From positions 1-43,637 of the forward strand of contig VBOR01000053.1 in the NCBI GenBank assembly GCA_005893165.1: 43,637 bases of DNA. The letters run 5' to 3'. The notes below the pieces were generated by a model, which made no database searches, was not told the origin of the DNA, and saw nothing but the letters and a program-made list of their open reading frames with translations. The translations under genes and the position numbers were made by a program. Every line of letters begins with the position of its first letter. Position 1 is the first letter of the stretch. Positions 25,889-34,522 of this stretch are shown here, piece by piece. This DNA comes from Candidatus Eiseniibacteriota bacterium (GTDB taxonomy: Bacteria > Eisenbacteria > RBG-16-71-46 > SZUA-252).

Positions 25889-27076
25889 CTAAGGGCCAAG
25901 AATGGAACGGACGCCTATGTTCTTGGACGGCGTGACGTTTTTGGACTGCGATGTGACGTCGAGGATCTCGGACCAGCTCTGGCGCTCGCGCCAGACGCTC
26001 TGGTGCTCCATGCCGTCCAGCTTCACCTCGCGGGTGCGGTAGCGGTACGGCCGGTCCAGCCGGACGGCGACGGGGAACCGGATGCCGGCGGAGTAGAGAT
26101 CCGGCTGCTCGCGCAGGAACGCGGTCTCGAGCTTCACGCGCTTTCCGCTCACGCCCTCGGCGTCGATCTCGACGCGCTTCTCCGCCAGGTCGGGGCGAAG
26201 CTCGTTGTTGAAGTCGTAGCAGTAGACGTCCAGGGCGGCGTACCCCGGGGGCGCCTTGTCGTTCAGATCCACGCGCCGCATGAGCTCGGGGAAGCGCTTC
26301 ACGTCGAGACCGATCTCGATCGCCCCCGCGCGGATCACGTGGGTGCGCACGGTGTCCGCCGGAGCGCCGCTCGAATCCGCGCGCGCGCCCGAGAGCGCGC
26401 TCTTCAGTCCCTCGACGATCTCGGGGGAGCCGGTCAATTCGCCGATCCCCGCGACCTGAGCCAGCGCGTCCCCCAGGAAGGCGTAGCCCAGGCTCAGATA
26501 GACCTGGTCCTTCTCGAGCGCCGCGCGGAAGGCCTGCGCGGTCAGGGAATCCAGTCCCACCGTGTAGACGCGCTCCGTCCACGTGCTCCCCGAGCCCTCC
26601 GCCTCACCCGTCGACTCGAAGCGGCCCGGGGGAAGCGAGGTCGTGTCCCCTCCGATCACCACGTACACGAGCGCCGTCGCGATCTTCTTCACCGGATAGG
26701 GGCGCAGGTCGGCGGGCGCGCCGGCACCGCCCAGCTCGCGCGCGACGCGCGTCAGCTCCTCGGCCGGAGGGTGCGGGAGCCGGACCGTGAACGTGACCAG
26801 GCTCTTGTGGAGGATCGTCCCCCGATCGCGACCCACGGCGCTTCCCGTGTAGCGCGTCTCCAGGAAATGAAAGTCGGGTTTCCCATCGGGCGTGGTCACG
26901 ACCGCGATCTCGGCGGGAGCGTAGTAGAAGCGGTTCGGACGGGAATCGTCCGCATAGATCGTGAGCGTTCCCGCCGCGCGCTGGGTCTTCCAGTCGGGCA
27001 CGGCGAGCGCCCGGCCGGGGAGGAGCGGCGAGGCGAGCACCGCCCAGATCAGAAGCGGCGAGAGCGTTCGCTTCAT
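25889..27076 (-). CDS. Exported short relative E of the surface family (395 aa)
   Basis: Signal peptide about 1-24 (LSPLLIWAVLASPLLPGRALA). The N-terminal part, FYYAPAEIAVVTTPDGKPDFHFLETRY then a Gly/Arg turn and LVTFTVRLPHPP, aligns with the YYYLP...DGxPxF module of paralogues A-D. The latter half (RRVDLNDKAPPGYAALDVYCYDFNNELRPDL) only loosely recalls their VNLxDP segment, so E may be a diverged or shortened member. It overlaps the upstream gene's stop (ATGA) and lies 16 bases before A. No enzyme motif is seen. Confidence 0.72.
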   Translation of the reverse strand: MKRTLSPLLIWAVLASPLLPGRALAVPDWKTQRAAGTLTIYADDSRPNRFYYAPAEIAVVTTPDGKPDFHFLETRYTGSAVGRDRGTILHKSLVTFTVRLPHPPAEELTRVARELGGAGAPADLRPYPVKKIATALVYVVIGGDTTSLPPGRFESTGEAEGSGSTWTERVYTVGLDSLTAQAFRAALEKDQVYLSLGYAFLGDALAQVAGIGELTGSPEIVEGLKSALSGARADSSGAPADTVRTHVIRAGAIEIGLDVKRFPELMRRVDLNDKAPPGYAALDVYCYDFNNELRPDLAEKRVEIDAEGVSGKRVKLETAFLREQPDLYSAGIRFPVAVRLDRPYRYRTREVKLDGMEHQSVWRERQSWSEILDVTSQSKNVTPSKNIGVRSILGP

Positions 27077-29180
27077 CGAGGCGCCCCCGGCCCCGGGAGC
27101 GAGCCGAACGCCTCCTCGAGCTGATGCTTTCCGATGGCCAGGCGGAGATCGTCGCTCGGAATCCAGCGAGTCGCCCGGTACGTGGATCCGTCTTTCATGG
27201 TCAGGGTCAGGAGATATTCGAACAGGGGATCGCCGGGAACCGACTCGCCCGGCTGGCGCGCGCCCAGGTACAGCGGGCCCAGCGGGAAATCCTTGCCGTC
27301 GGAGGACATCACCGCGGTCTTGGTCTGCGTGTCGTGAGATTCGCGCACGTGGCATCCACGGCGTATTCCAGCCAGACCCGCTTCGCCTGAGAGTCGATCC
27401 ACCCCGGCACCGAGCCCGCGATCCATTGCGCACGGCCCTGCGGAGGGACCAGCGTGCTCGAGAGGTCCCACGAGTACACGATGGGACGCGAGGACGAATC
27501 GAGCACCAGCGCGTTCAGGTACTTGAGCCGGATCGGGTAGAGCGTCTGGTTGCGCCACGGCTCCGCCCGGTTCCAGCGGAAGGGACCGAACGTAACGAAA
27601 TCCGCGAGCCGGATCCGAAGTGGCACCTCGATCGGCGGCAGCTTCCCCCCGGAAGGAAAGAGGGTAACGCGGCCGCTGATCCCCATGTCCTCGACCAAGG
27701 CCTGTAGTAGACTTTCCTTGGTCACGGGATCCGCGAGCCAGGAGACGTCGATCTGCCCCAAGAAATCCGAGAGCCCGGTGATCGCGATCTTGTCCGCGGG
27801 GATGCTGTAGCGGCGCAGATCGTCCGAGATCGAAACCGAGATGCTGTCGATCGGCATCGCGCGGAGCGCCGTGAAGGGCAACCCATGCGACTTGGCGTAC
27901 GCGGCCATGAGATCACTCGCGATCTGGCGCTCGCGGATTCCGAGCCCCGCGTCGAGCCGGGCGGCGATGGCCACCTCGCCGGCTTGTCCCTCCGACCGTG
28001 TGGCCGAGTAGATCATGCGCATGTCGTAGCCCCCGTCCTCGGTCCAGCGGAGCGAATAGATGTAGGGGAGGAAGTAGAAGAGCCCCGACGAAGGCTGCTG
28101 GTCAGGGTAAAACTTGGGATAGACGCCGAGGACGTGGCTGGCGTCGAGAACGATATCCTCCGAGCGAAGCTCGGCCAAAGGCTCGACGGCAATCGCGGCC
28201 GGGCCCTTGGCTCCTCGGTTCTGGTCCTCCGCCGGCACCCCGAACTGGTTCTGGTTGATCGGGGCGACCGTGGCCGATGGGGGAAGCATCTTCACCACCA
28301 TGTCCGTCCTCATGATGACGGCGGTGTTCGGAGTCATGAGGTTCGCGTTGCGGATCAGGACCCGGTTGTTGATGGAGGAGGACCCGCCGGAGCCCGTCAC
28401 CGCCTGCCCGGAGGAAGGCGCCGCCGCCGCTTGCCCTGGGGGCGGCTGTGCGGTCATCGCCTGCGAGGAGGACGCGGTGCCCCCCGTCGTCGGGGCGGGC
28501 GCCGGCACGACGGAACGTCTCATGATCAGCTGAGGCGACGAGCCGGGCATCGCACCGCCGGGCGCAGACAAGAGTATGAGACGGGGAGGAATCGGTGCGG
28601 AGGGCGTCGGTCCCAGCGATTGCGTCGTGCCGATCGGCTTGGGCGTCACCGTGAGCACCACGTTCTCGGGCCGGATCCCCGTCCGCCAGGGCTTCGAAAG
28701 CTCGTAGGCCTTCACGTAGCTCGGGGTCGTCTTCTCCGGCTTCGCCACGCAAACGCGCACGTATTCGGAGCGCACGTTGGTGTTCTCGGGAGCCGAGGGG
28801 TCGAGCTCCATCGTGCACTCCACCTCGCTGGCCGTGTCCTCGAGCGTGACCGGGGGCGAGCGCTTCACCGGTCGCAGGGTCTTTCGATCGGACCCGGTGA
28901 CCTCGCACCAGAGCCTACCGCCCTGAAATCCCTTGTAGGTCACGGCGAGGACGATTTTCGTCGGCTCGTCCCGCCTGACGACCACCTGCGTGACATCGCC
29001 GGTCAGGGTTCCGCCGAGGAGCGATCCGAGCGCGGACTCCACGCCGAACTTCACGCCGATGGCGGGCTTGAGTGTCTTACCGGTCAGGTCTTCCGCGGCG
29101 GAGGCGTGGATGAGGAGCGGTGACAGCAGAGTGCCGCACGAAAACAAGAGGGAGAGGAACGCGATCCGAATCCGGCGCAT
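27073..29180 (-). CDS. First gene of surface operon: 702-aa exported protein (frameshifted)
   Basis: Signal peptide about 1-29 (IAFLSLLFSCGTLLSPLLIHASAAE). Residues about 30-170 form a beta-rich domain, 190-270 a Pro/Ala/Ser linker including SSSQAMTA, and 330-480 a module FYFLPYIYSLRWTEDGGYDM...GEVAIAARLD that recalls the start of paralogues A-E. Opened at ATG 29180, the frame stops at 27309, but its last 12 codons contain AGA, ACA and CCA, unlike the rest. The neighbouring frame shows normal GC-rich third positions from VRESHDTQTKTAV and ends at 27073, overlapping gene E by ATGA. One missing base near 27,348 explains this. Alternative: a separate 79-residue protein starting at GTG 27312. Confidence 0.7.
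27346..27352 (-). other. Frameshift site in the 702-aa gene
   Basis: The minus strand reads GCCACGTGCGCGAA. Inserting one G (ACGGTGCGC) gives DATVRESHDTQTKTAV and joins the two coding frames. Third-position GC falls sharply in the old frame and rises in the new one at this point. Confidence 0.65.
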
Positions 29181-29479
29181 CGGACGTTCTCCACGAGTGT
29201 TGCCGTCCTCGCTCCTGCGGAGACACCGGTGCTGCCGCGTGCGCGAAGGATGGCCGGACTAAGCCCTGAGCCTGCGGCGGAACTACCGGAGTTGTTTTGG
29301 GCGAAGTCTCGATGTTGGACCGGGGTAACTGCGCGCTTGACCGCGCTGCGGAAGCGACGCATAGACCCCCTGCGCCGCATCCTGCACCGCCGGGAGGAGA
29401 GCGTCAAGGCCAAACTGGCTGCCTGCATCTGACTTGTTTGCTGCGACTTGGTGGAGGACCGGGCGCGGCGGAAGCCGGA
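29181..29479. other. Intergenic region upstream of the surface operon
   Basis: About 300 bases with no supported gene on either strand. It should hold the promoter for the minus-strand 19-kb operon. The only sigma70-like pair I can find is weak: TTGACG (29402-29407, minus) and CAGGAT (29379-29384), 17 bases apart. No terminator hairpin is evident at the EVE gene end. Confidence 0.4.
29379..29407 (-). promoter_or_regulatory. Weak candidate promoter for the surface operon
   Basis: TTGACG and CAGGAT with a 17-base spacer read on the minus strand, about 200 bases before the first gene of the operon. The -35 box is good but the -10 box matches the consensus at only three of six positions. Confidence 0.2.
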
Positions 29480-29884
29480 TCAATCTGCCGAAAGGTCCTC
29501 GATGGCCTTCCACTGGGCGTCCGTGACCGGCATCACCGAGAGGCGCGGGATCCGGGTCAGCGGCATTTCCGCGAAGCGCTTGTCTGCTTTGATCTCCGCC
29601 AGGGTCACGGGACGTCTCAACTTCCCGACCGGAGCGACATCCACCGCATAGAGCTTTCCTGTCCCGTCGTTTGGGTCCGGGTACGCGTCGCCGGATGCTT
29701 TCATGACCCCGACGACCGATTTCTCGTCGCCCGTATGGTAGTAGAAGATCGAGTCCCCCTTTCGCACCGACCGGAGGTGCTTCTGCGCGACCGGATTTCT
29801 CACTCCCGACCACGAAGTCTTCTTGTCCTTCGCGAGATCGTCGTAGCTGTAGTGCGTCGGCTCTTCCTTGAATAACCATTTCAT
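29480..29884 (-). CDS. EVE-domain protein
   Basis: A 134-residue single EVE domain (PUA-like fold, formerly DUF55, related to human THYN1). Landmarks: WLFKEEPTHYSYDDL, WSGVRNPVAQKHLRSVRKGDSIFYYHTGDEKSVVG, GDAYPDPND and the C-terminal LSVMPVTDAQWKAI. EVE domains bind modified bases such as 5-methylcytosine in DNA or RNA; the ligand here is not readable. The start is ATG 29884 with GAGGG upstream. It is a single gene, divergent from the TonB receptor operon. Confidence 0.93.
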   Translation of the reverse strand: MKWLFKEEPTHYSYDDLAKDKKTSWSGVRNPVAQKHLRSVRKGDSIFYYHTGDEKSVVGVMKASGDAYPDPNDGTGKLYAVDVAPVGKLRRPVTLAEIKADKRFAEMPLTRIPRLSVMPVTDAQWKAIEDLSAD

Positions 29885-30183
29885 CGTCAGCGTCCCTCTA
29901 ACTGCGGTGGCTCCATGACCACCTCCACGACCGTGCGAAACGCAATTTCTCGGATCCCGGACACACGCCGGCTGTGTCCTCGGGCGGCAAATCCAGATGA
30001 ATGAGCCGGAAAGTCTACACCAAACGCATGCGATCTGCCCTTCGCGGACCTCCGCCCCTCCGGCGCGGGATGGCTCAAGAAATCCCGCGGAAGCGCCGAT
30101 GTCCCATACGGGTAAGCACATTTCCTCGCGCCGCTCACGATCCCCGCAGCCGGAGGGAAGCGCGAGATCATTCCGGAGGTCAC
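29885..30183. other. Divergent intergenic region, EVE / TonB receptor
   Basis: About 300 bases with no supported gene; open frames here lack homology and a ribosome site. It must contain the start signals of both neighbours. I find no clear promoter pair, no Fur-box-like palindrome and no riboswitch fold. The only defined element is the GGAGG of the receptor gene at 30175-30179. Confidence 0.5.
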
Positions 30184-32088
30184 ATGGACGTCGGCCGGTC
30201 AGCCGTTCCCCTCGTAGCGGCGCTGTTCCTCTGCTCGCTTCCGCCCGGCGCCATTGGGGAATCTCTCCCCGAAGGAGTCGAGTCCCGAGGCACGCTGAAG
30301 AAGATGAGCATCGAGGAGCTGTTCAACGTCGAGGTCACCACGGTCTCCACGAAACCGGAGCCGCTCTCCTCGACCCCCGCCGCGGTGAAAGTGGTCACGG
30401 GGGACGACATCCGGCGCATGGGCGCGCTCAGCATCCCCGAGGCGCTGCGCTACATCCCCGGCGTGGAAGTGGCGCGCGTGGACAACCGGCAGTACGCCAT
30501 CACCGCGCGAGGCTTCAACGGGACCGTCGCCAACAAGCTGCTCGTTCTGATCGACGGACGGAGCGTGTACACCCCGCTTTTCTCGGGGGTGTTCTGGGAC
30601 GCGCAGGACGTGTTCCTGGAAGACGTCGAGCAGATCGAGGTGATCCGCGGGCCCGGGGCCACGGTGTGGGGAGCCAACGCCGTGAACGGAGTCATCAACG
30701 TGATCAGCAAGCGCGCCGCGGACACCCAGGGACTCCTGGTGACGGGAGCCGCGGGGAACGTGGAACGAGGGTTCGGCGGCATCCGCTACGGGGGTGCTTT
30801 GGGATCTCGATCCTTCTTCCGCATCTACGGCAAGACCCTCGATCGCGACGCATCGCTGCGGCCCAACGGCCAGAAGGCCGGCGACGATTTCAGGATGACC
30901 CAGGGAGGATTCCGGTTCGACGGGGCGCTCGGAGCTTCCAGCGACCTCACGGTCCAGGGAGACCTCTACGGCGGCTCGGCGGATCAGCCGGCGACGGACG
31001 ACATGAAGACCGGCGGCAGGAACGTGATGACGCGCTGGACCCACCGCCTCGCGGAGCGCTCCGACGTGCACGTCGATGCCTACTACGACCACACCCTGCG
31101 CGAGATGCCCCGGACCTTCCGCGAGACGCTGGATACCTACGACGTGTCCTTGCGCCACCGCTTGCCCTGGGGAGCGCGGCACGATGTGGTGTGGGGGCTG
31201 GGCTACCGCCTGACCCAGGACGTCGTCGGCAACAGCCCGGGGCTCGCGTTCCTGCCCTCGCACGAGGCACACGACCTGTACAGCGGTTTCGTCCAGGACG
31301 AGATCGAGCTCGGGAGCCGCCTCCACTGGACGCTCGGCTCGAAGGTCGAGCGCGTCGACTACACCGGGGTCGAGATCGAGCCAAGCACGCGGCTGGCGTT
31401 CACACCTTCGGCGACGCGGACGCTCTGGGGCGCGGTCTCTCGGGCGGTGCGTGCGCCCTCGCGCCTGGACCGGGATCTCTACGTTCCGAGCACGCCTCCG
31501 TACTTGCTTGCGGGGGGACCGGGTTTTGATTCGGAGGTGCTCCTCGCGTACGAGCTGGGGTACAGGGCCCAGCCCGCTCGGAATCTCAGCGCCGCGATCG
31601 CGACCTTCTACAACTCGTACGACAAGCTTCGCAGCATCCGGGGCGGACCGCCGTTCGTCCTGGCCAATGATCTCCACGGCGAAACGTACGGCGCGGAGGG
31701 GAACGCCACCCTCGAAGCAGCGAAAGGGTGGCGGCTCAGCGGAGGCTACACCTTCCTTCGAATGATTCTCCGATCCGACACCGACACTTCGACCGTCAAG
31801 CAGGCGGGGGACTCGCCGCGCCACCAATGGTTCGCGCGCTCCTCGTTGACGCTGCCGCACGGGGTCGAGGTGGATGCGGGCGTCCGCTACGCCGGCGAGC
31901 TTCGGAACCAGAAGGTGCCCTCGTACCTCGCCACCGACGCGCGGCTGGGCTGGCGGCCCGTCGCACCGCTCGAGATCTCGGCCGCGGGGCAGAACCTCTT
32001 CGATTCCCGGCACCCTGAATTCGGGACGCCGGGCACACGCAAAGAGGTGGCGCGCAGCCTCTACGGAAAGGCGACATGGACCTTCTGA
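30184..32088 (+). CDS. TonB-dependent outer-membrane receptor
   Basis: A 634-residue receptor with signal peptide (about 1-24). The region KKMSIEELFNVEVTTVSTKPEPLSSTPAAVKVVTGDDIRRMGA is the typical lead-in, followed by the plug domain (about 45-170) with VLIDGRSVYTPLFSGVFWD and IEVIRGPGATVWGANAVNGVINVISK. The barrel fills the rest and ends in the aromatic residue expected for outer-membrane insertion (ATWTF). The start is ATG 30184 with GGAGG four bases upstream. This receptor subfamily is commonly encoded with YfiR-like proteins and CHASE8-type kinases, as here; the ligand is unknown. The gene overlaps the next one by 13 bases. Confidence 0.93.
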   Translation: MDVGRSAVPLVAALFLCSLPPGAIGESLPEGVESRGTLKKMSIEELFNVEVTTVSTKPEPLSSTPAAVKVVTGDDIRRMGALSIPEALRYIPGVEVARVDNRQYAITARGFNGTVANKLLVLIDGRSVYTPLFSGVFWDAQDVFLEDVEQIEVIRGPGATVWGANAVNGVINVISKRAADTQGLLVTGAAGNVERGFGGIRYGGALGSRSFFRIYGKTLDRDASLRPNGQKAGDDFRMTQGGFRFDGALGASSDLTVQGDLYGGSADQPATDDMKTGGRNVMTRWTHRLAERSDVHVDAYYDHTLREMPRTFRETLDTYDVSLRHRLPWGARHDVVWGLGYRLTQDVVGNSPGLAFLPSHEAHDLYSGFVQDEIELGSRLHWTLGSKVERVDYTGVEIEPSTRLAFTPSATRTLWGAVSRAVRAPSRLDRDLYVPSTPPYLLAGGPGFDSEVLLAYELGYRAQPARNLSAAIATFYNSYDKLRSIRGGPPFVLANDLHGETYGAEGNATLEAAKGWRLSGGYTFLRMILRSDTDTSTVKQAGDSPRHQWFARSSLTLPHGVEVDAGVRYAGELRNQKVPSYLATDARLGWRPVAPLEISAAGQNLFDSRHPEFGTPGTRKEVARSLYGKATWTF

Positions 32089-32636
32089 GGCGCCTTCTCC
32101 TCGGGCTGACGCTCTCGATCGCGGTCCTGTGCGCCGAGGGTGGAGCGGCCGGCGCCGAGGGGCGCATGACGCGCGAGTACGACATGAAGGCGATCTTCCT
32201 CTTCCAGTTCGCCGATTTCGTGAACTGGCCGGCGAGCACGTGCCCGGACACGTTGACGCCGATCACGATCGGCGTCCTCGGGAACGATCCCTTCGGCGCC
32301 GGGCTCGACGAGGTCGTGGCGGGAGAGACGGTGGGCGCCCGCAAGCTGGTCGTGCGGCGCTTCCGGACGGTCGAGCAGGTCGACTCGTGCCACGTCCTCT
32401 TCATCTGCGCTTCCGAAGCGGGCCGGCTGGAGCACATCCACGCCAAGCTGATGGGCAGGAGTGTGCTCACGGTCGGAGAGACGAAGGATTTCGCGGCGCG
32501 CTACGGGATCGTGGGATTCGACGTTCAGCGCAACCGGTTGAAGCTGCGCATCAATGTCGCGGCCGCGGACAGCGCCAAGCTGACAATCAGCTCCAAGCTG
32601 CTCCGGCAGGCTGAGCTCGTGGCCTCGAAGGGCTGA
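32076..32636 (+). CDS. YfiR family (DUF4154) periplasmic protein
   Basis: A 186-residue protein with signal peptide (about 1-27) and the family opening MTREYDMKAIFLFQFADFVNWPAS, then ITIGVLGNDPFGAGLDEV, CHVLFICASEAGRL, VLTVGETKDFAARYGIVGFDVQRNRLKLRINVAAA. In Pseudomonas, YfiR is a periplasmic repressor of the diguanylate cyclase YfiN. Here no GGDEF gene is present and the next gene is a histidine kinase, so YfiR probably modulates that sensor instead (inference). It overlaps the receptor gene by 13 bases and is followed by the kinase after three bases. Confidence 0.92.
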   Translation: MDLLRRLLLGLTLSIAVLCAEGGAAGAEGRMTREYDMKAIFLFQFADFVNWPASTCPDTLTPITIGVLGNDPFGAGLDEVVAGETVGARKLVVRRFRTVEQVDSCHVLFICASEAGRLEHIHAKLMGRSVLTVGETKDFAARYGIVGFDVQRNRLKLRINVAAADSAKLTISSKLLRQAELVASKG

Positions 32637-32639
32637 CCG

Positions 32640-34067
32640 ATGAGGACTCCGCGGACGACCATCCGGCGAAAGCTGATCCTCGCCATCATGCTGACCAGCA
32701 CGACCGCTCTGGCGCTCGCCGGAACCGCGCTCACGATCCACGAGGTCACGAGCCTGCGGGCCCTGCTCGCGCGGGAGCTGGCGACGCGCGCGGCGATCCT
32801 GGCGGCCAACTCGACCGCGGCTCTGGCGTTTCAGAATCCCGAGGACGCGAGCCAGGTCCTCGCCGGACTGCGAACCGACCCCAGCATCGTGGCCGCAGCT
32901 CTCTACGACGCGCGTGGAGGGGTGTTCGCGACCTACCCGATGGGCGCGTCGGCCCCTCTGGTGCCGGCCGCGGCCGGCGCGATGGGGAATCGCCTCGAAC
33001 GAGCCAGTCTTCTCGTGAGCCGGCCGGTCATGGAAGGAAATCGCCGGCTCGGCAGTCTCTTTTTGAGATCCGATCTCCGCGCGCTCGACGAGCGCGTCCG
33101 CGCCCAGGTGATGGCGATTCTCGTGGCCGTGCTCGGCTCCATGGGAGTCGCGCTAGCGCTTTCGGCGTGGCTGCAGGGCGGGATCGCGCAGCCGGTCCGG
33201 ATCCTCGCCGAGACCGCGAAGGCGGTGCTGGATCGCAAGGACTACTCCGTCCGCGCGCGCGCCGTGAGCGACGATGAGCTGGGGGTCCTCGCCGAGGGCT
33301 TCAACGACATGCTCGCGGAGATCCAGCGGCGCGATGCCGAGCTGGAGCAGCGGGTTGCCGACCGGACCGCGGCGCTGGAAGCCTCGAACAAGGAGCTGGA
33401 GGCCTTCTCGTACTCGGTTTCGCACGATTTACGCGCGCCGCTCCGGGCCATCGACGGATTCAGCAAGGCGCTCCTCGAGGACTGCGGGGACAAGCTGGAC
33501 CAAGTCGGCACAAAGCACCTGGACCGCGTGCGAACCGCGACCCGGCAGATGGGGCAGCTGATCGACGATCTCCTCAACCTCGCCCGCATCTCGCGGGCCG
33601 AGCTGCGCCGGGAGCGGTTCGATCTGGGAGCCGTGGGCAAGGAGATCGCGGCGGAGCTGAAGCGGGCACAGCCGGAGCGCGAAGGGGTTCAGTTCGTGAT
33701 CGCCGAAGGCATGACGGTCGTGGCCGACACCCAGCTCCTCCGCGTCGTGCTGGACAATCTGCTACGAAACGCCTGGAAGTTCACGGCCAAGCACCCGACC
33801 GCGCGCATCGAGCTCGGGCAGCACCGGGACAACGGGCACCGGGTCTTCTTCGTCACGGACGACGGGGCGGGCTTCGACATGGCCCACGCCAATCTCCTCT
33901 TCGCCCCCTTCCAGCGGCTCCACCGGCAGAGCGACTTCGAGGGGACGGGCGTTGGGCTTGCGACGGTGCAGCGCATCATCCATCGCCACGGAGGCCAGCT
34001 CTGGGCGGATGGCGCCGTGGAGCGGGGAGCATCCTTTTCCTTCACTCTTTCGGAGGTGAAGTCATGA
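32640..34067 (+). CDS. Membrane sensor histidine kinase (CHASE8-like, HAMP)
   Basis: A 475-residue kinase. Membrane segment 1 is about 12-33. The periplasmic region 34-155 contains LATRAAILAANSTAALAFQNPEDASQVLAGL, typical of CHASE8 sensors that accompany YfiR proteins. Membrane segment 2 is about 157-178, HAMP 179-231, then a short coiled coil. HisKA has phospho-acceptor H262 in SYSVSHDLRAPLRAIDGF. HATPase has the N box LDNLLRNAWKFT, DDGAGFD and GTGVGLATVQRI. The phytochrome-like HisKA fits pairing with the Rcp1-like regulator encoded next (ATGA overlap). The upstream YfiR protein probably senses or transmits in the periplasm. Confidence 0.92.
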   Translation: MRTPRTTIRRKLILAIMLTSTTALALAGTALTIHEVTSLRALLARELATRAAILAANSTAALAFQNPEDASQVLAGLRTDPSIVAAALYDARGGVFATYPMGASAPLVPAAAGAMGNRLERASLLVSRPVMEGNRRLGSLFLRSDLRALDERVRAQVMAILVAVLGSMGVALALSAWLQGGIAQPVRILAETAKAVLDRKDYSVRARAVSDDELGVLAEGFNDMLAEIQRRDAELEQRVADRTAALEASNKELEAFSYSVSHDLRAPLRAIDGFSKALLEDCGDKLDQVGTKHLDRVRTATRQMGQLIDDLLNLARISRAELRRERFDLGAVGKEIAAELKRAQPEREGVQFVIAEGMTVVADTQLLRVVLDNLLRNAWKFTAKHPTARIELGQHRDNGHRVFFVTDDGAGFDMAHANLLFAPFQRLHRQSDFEGTGVGLATVQRIIHRHGGQLWADGAVERGASFSFTLSEVKS

Positions 34068-34522
34068 CGAACACGACCATCCTGATGGCGGAGGACAACC
34101 CGAACGACGAGGAGCTGACGCTCCGTGCGCTCCGCAAGTACAACGTCTCGAACGAAGTGGTCGTGGTGCGGGACGGCCAGGAGGCGCTGGACTACCTCTT
34201 CTGTGCCGGAGAGTACGCGTCGCGGAGCGCGAACGTGCAGCCGCAGGTCATTCTTCTGGACATCAATCTGCCCAAGGTGAACGGGCTCGAGGTGCTCAAG
34301 CGAATCCGTGCCGACAAGCGCACGCGCACGCTGCCGGTGGTCATGCTGACCTCGTCGGCGGAGGAGCGGGACCGCTTCGCGGCCTATGAAAATCACGCGA
34401 ACAGCTACATCCGGAAGCCGGTGGACTTCGACCAGTTCACGGAGGCGGTCCGCCACCTGGGACTCTACTGGCTGGTGCTGAACCAGCCGCCGCCGGCGCC
34501 GAGGAGCGGGAATGGGCGATAA
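34064..34522 (+). CDS. Single-domain response regulator (Rcp1/CheY-like)
   Basis: A 152-residue receiver with acidic pocket E10/D11, phospho-acceptor D66 in VILLDINLPKVNGLEVL, switch residue T in VVMLTSSAEERD and lysine in SYIRKPVDF. The insert between strands, YLFCAGEYASRSANVQPQ, is typical of Rcp1-type regulators that serve phytochrome-like kinases. There is no output domain, so it must pass its signal to another protein, probably the hybrid kinase next door. It overlaps the kinase gene by ATGA and the next gene by 11 bases. Confidence 0.94.
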   Translation: MTNTTILMAEDNPNDEELTLRALRKYNVSNEVVVVRDGQEALDYLFCAGEYASRSANVQPQVILLDINLPKVNGLEVLKRIRADKRTRTLPVVMLTSSAEERDRFAAYENHANSYIRKPVDFDQFTEAVRHLGLYWLVLNQPPPAPRSGNGR

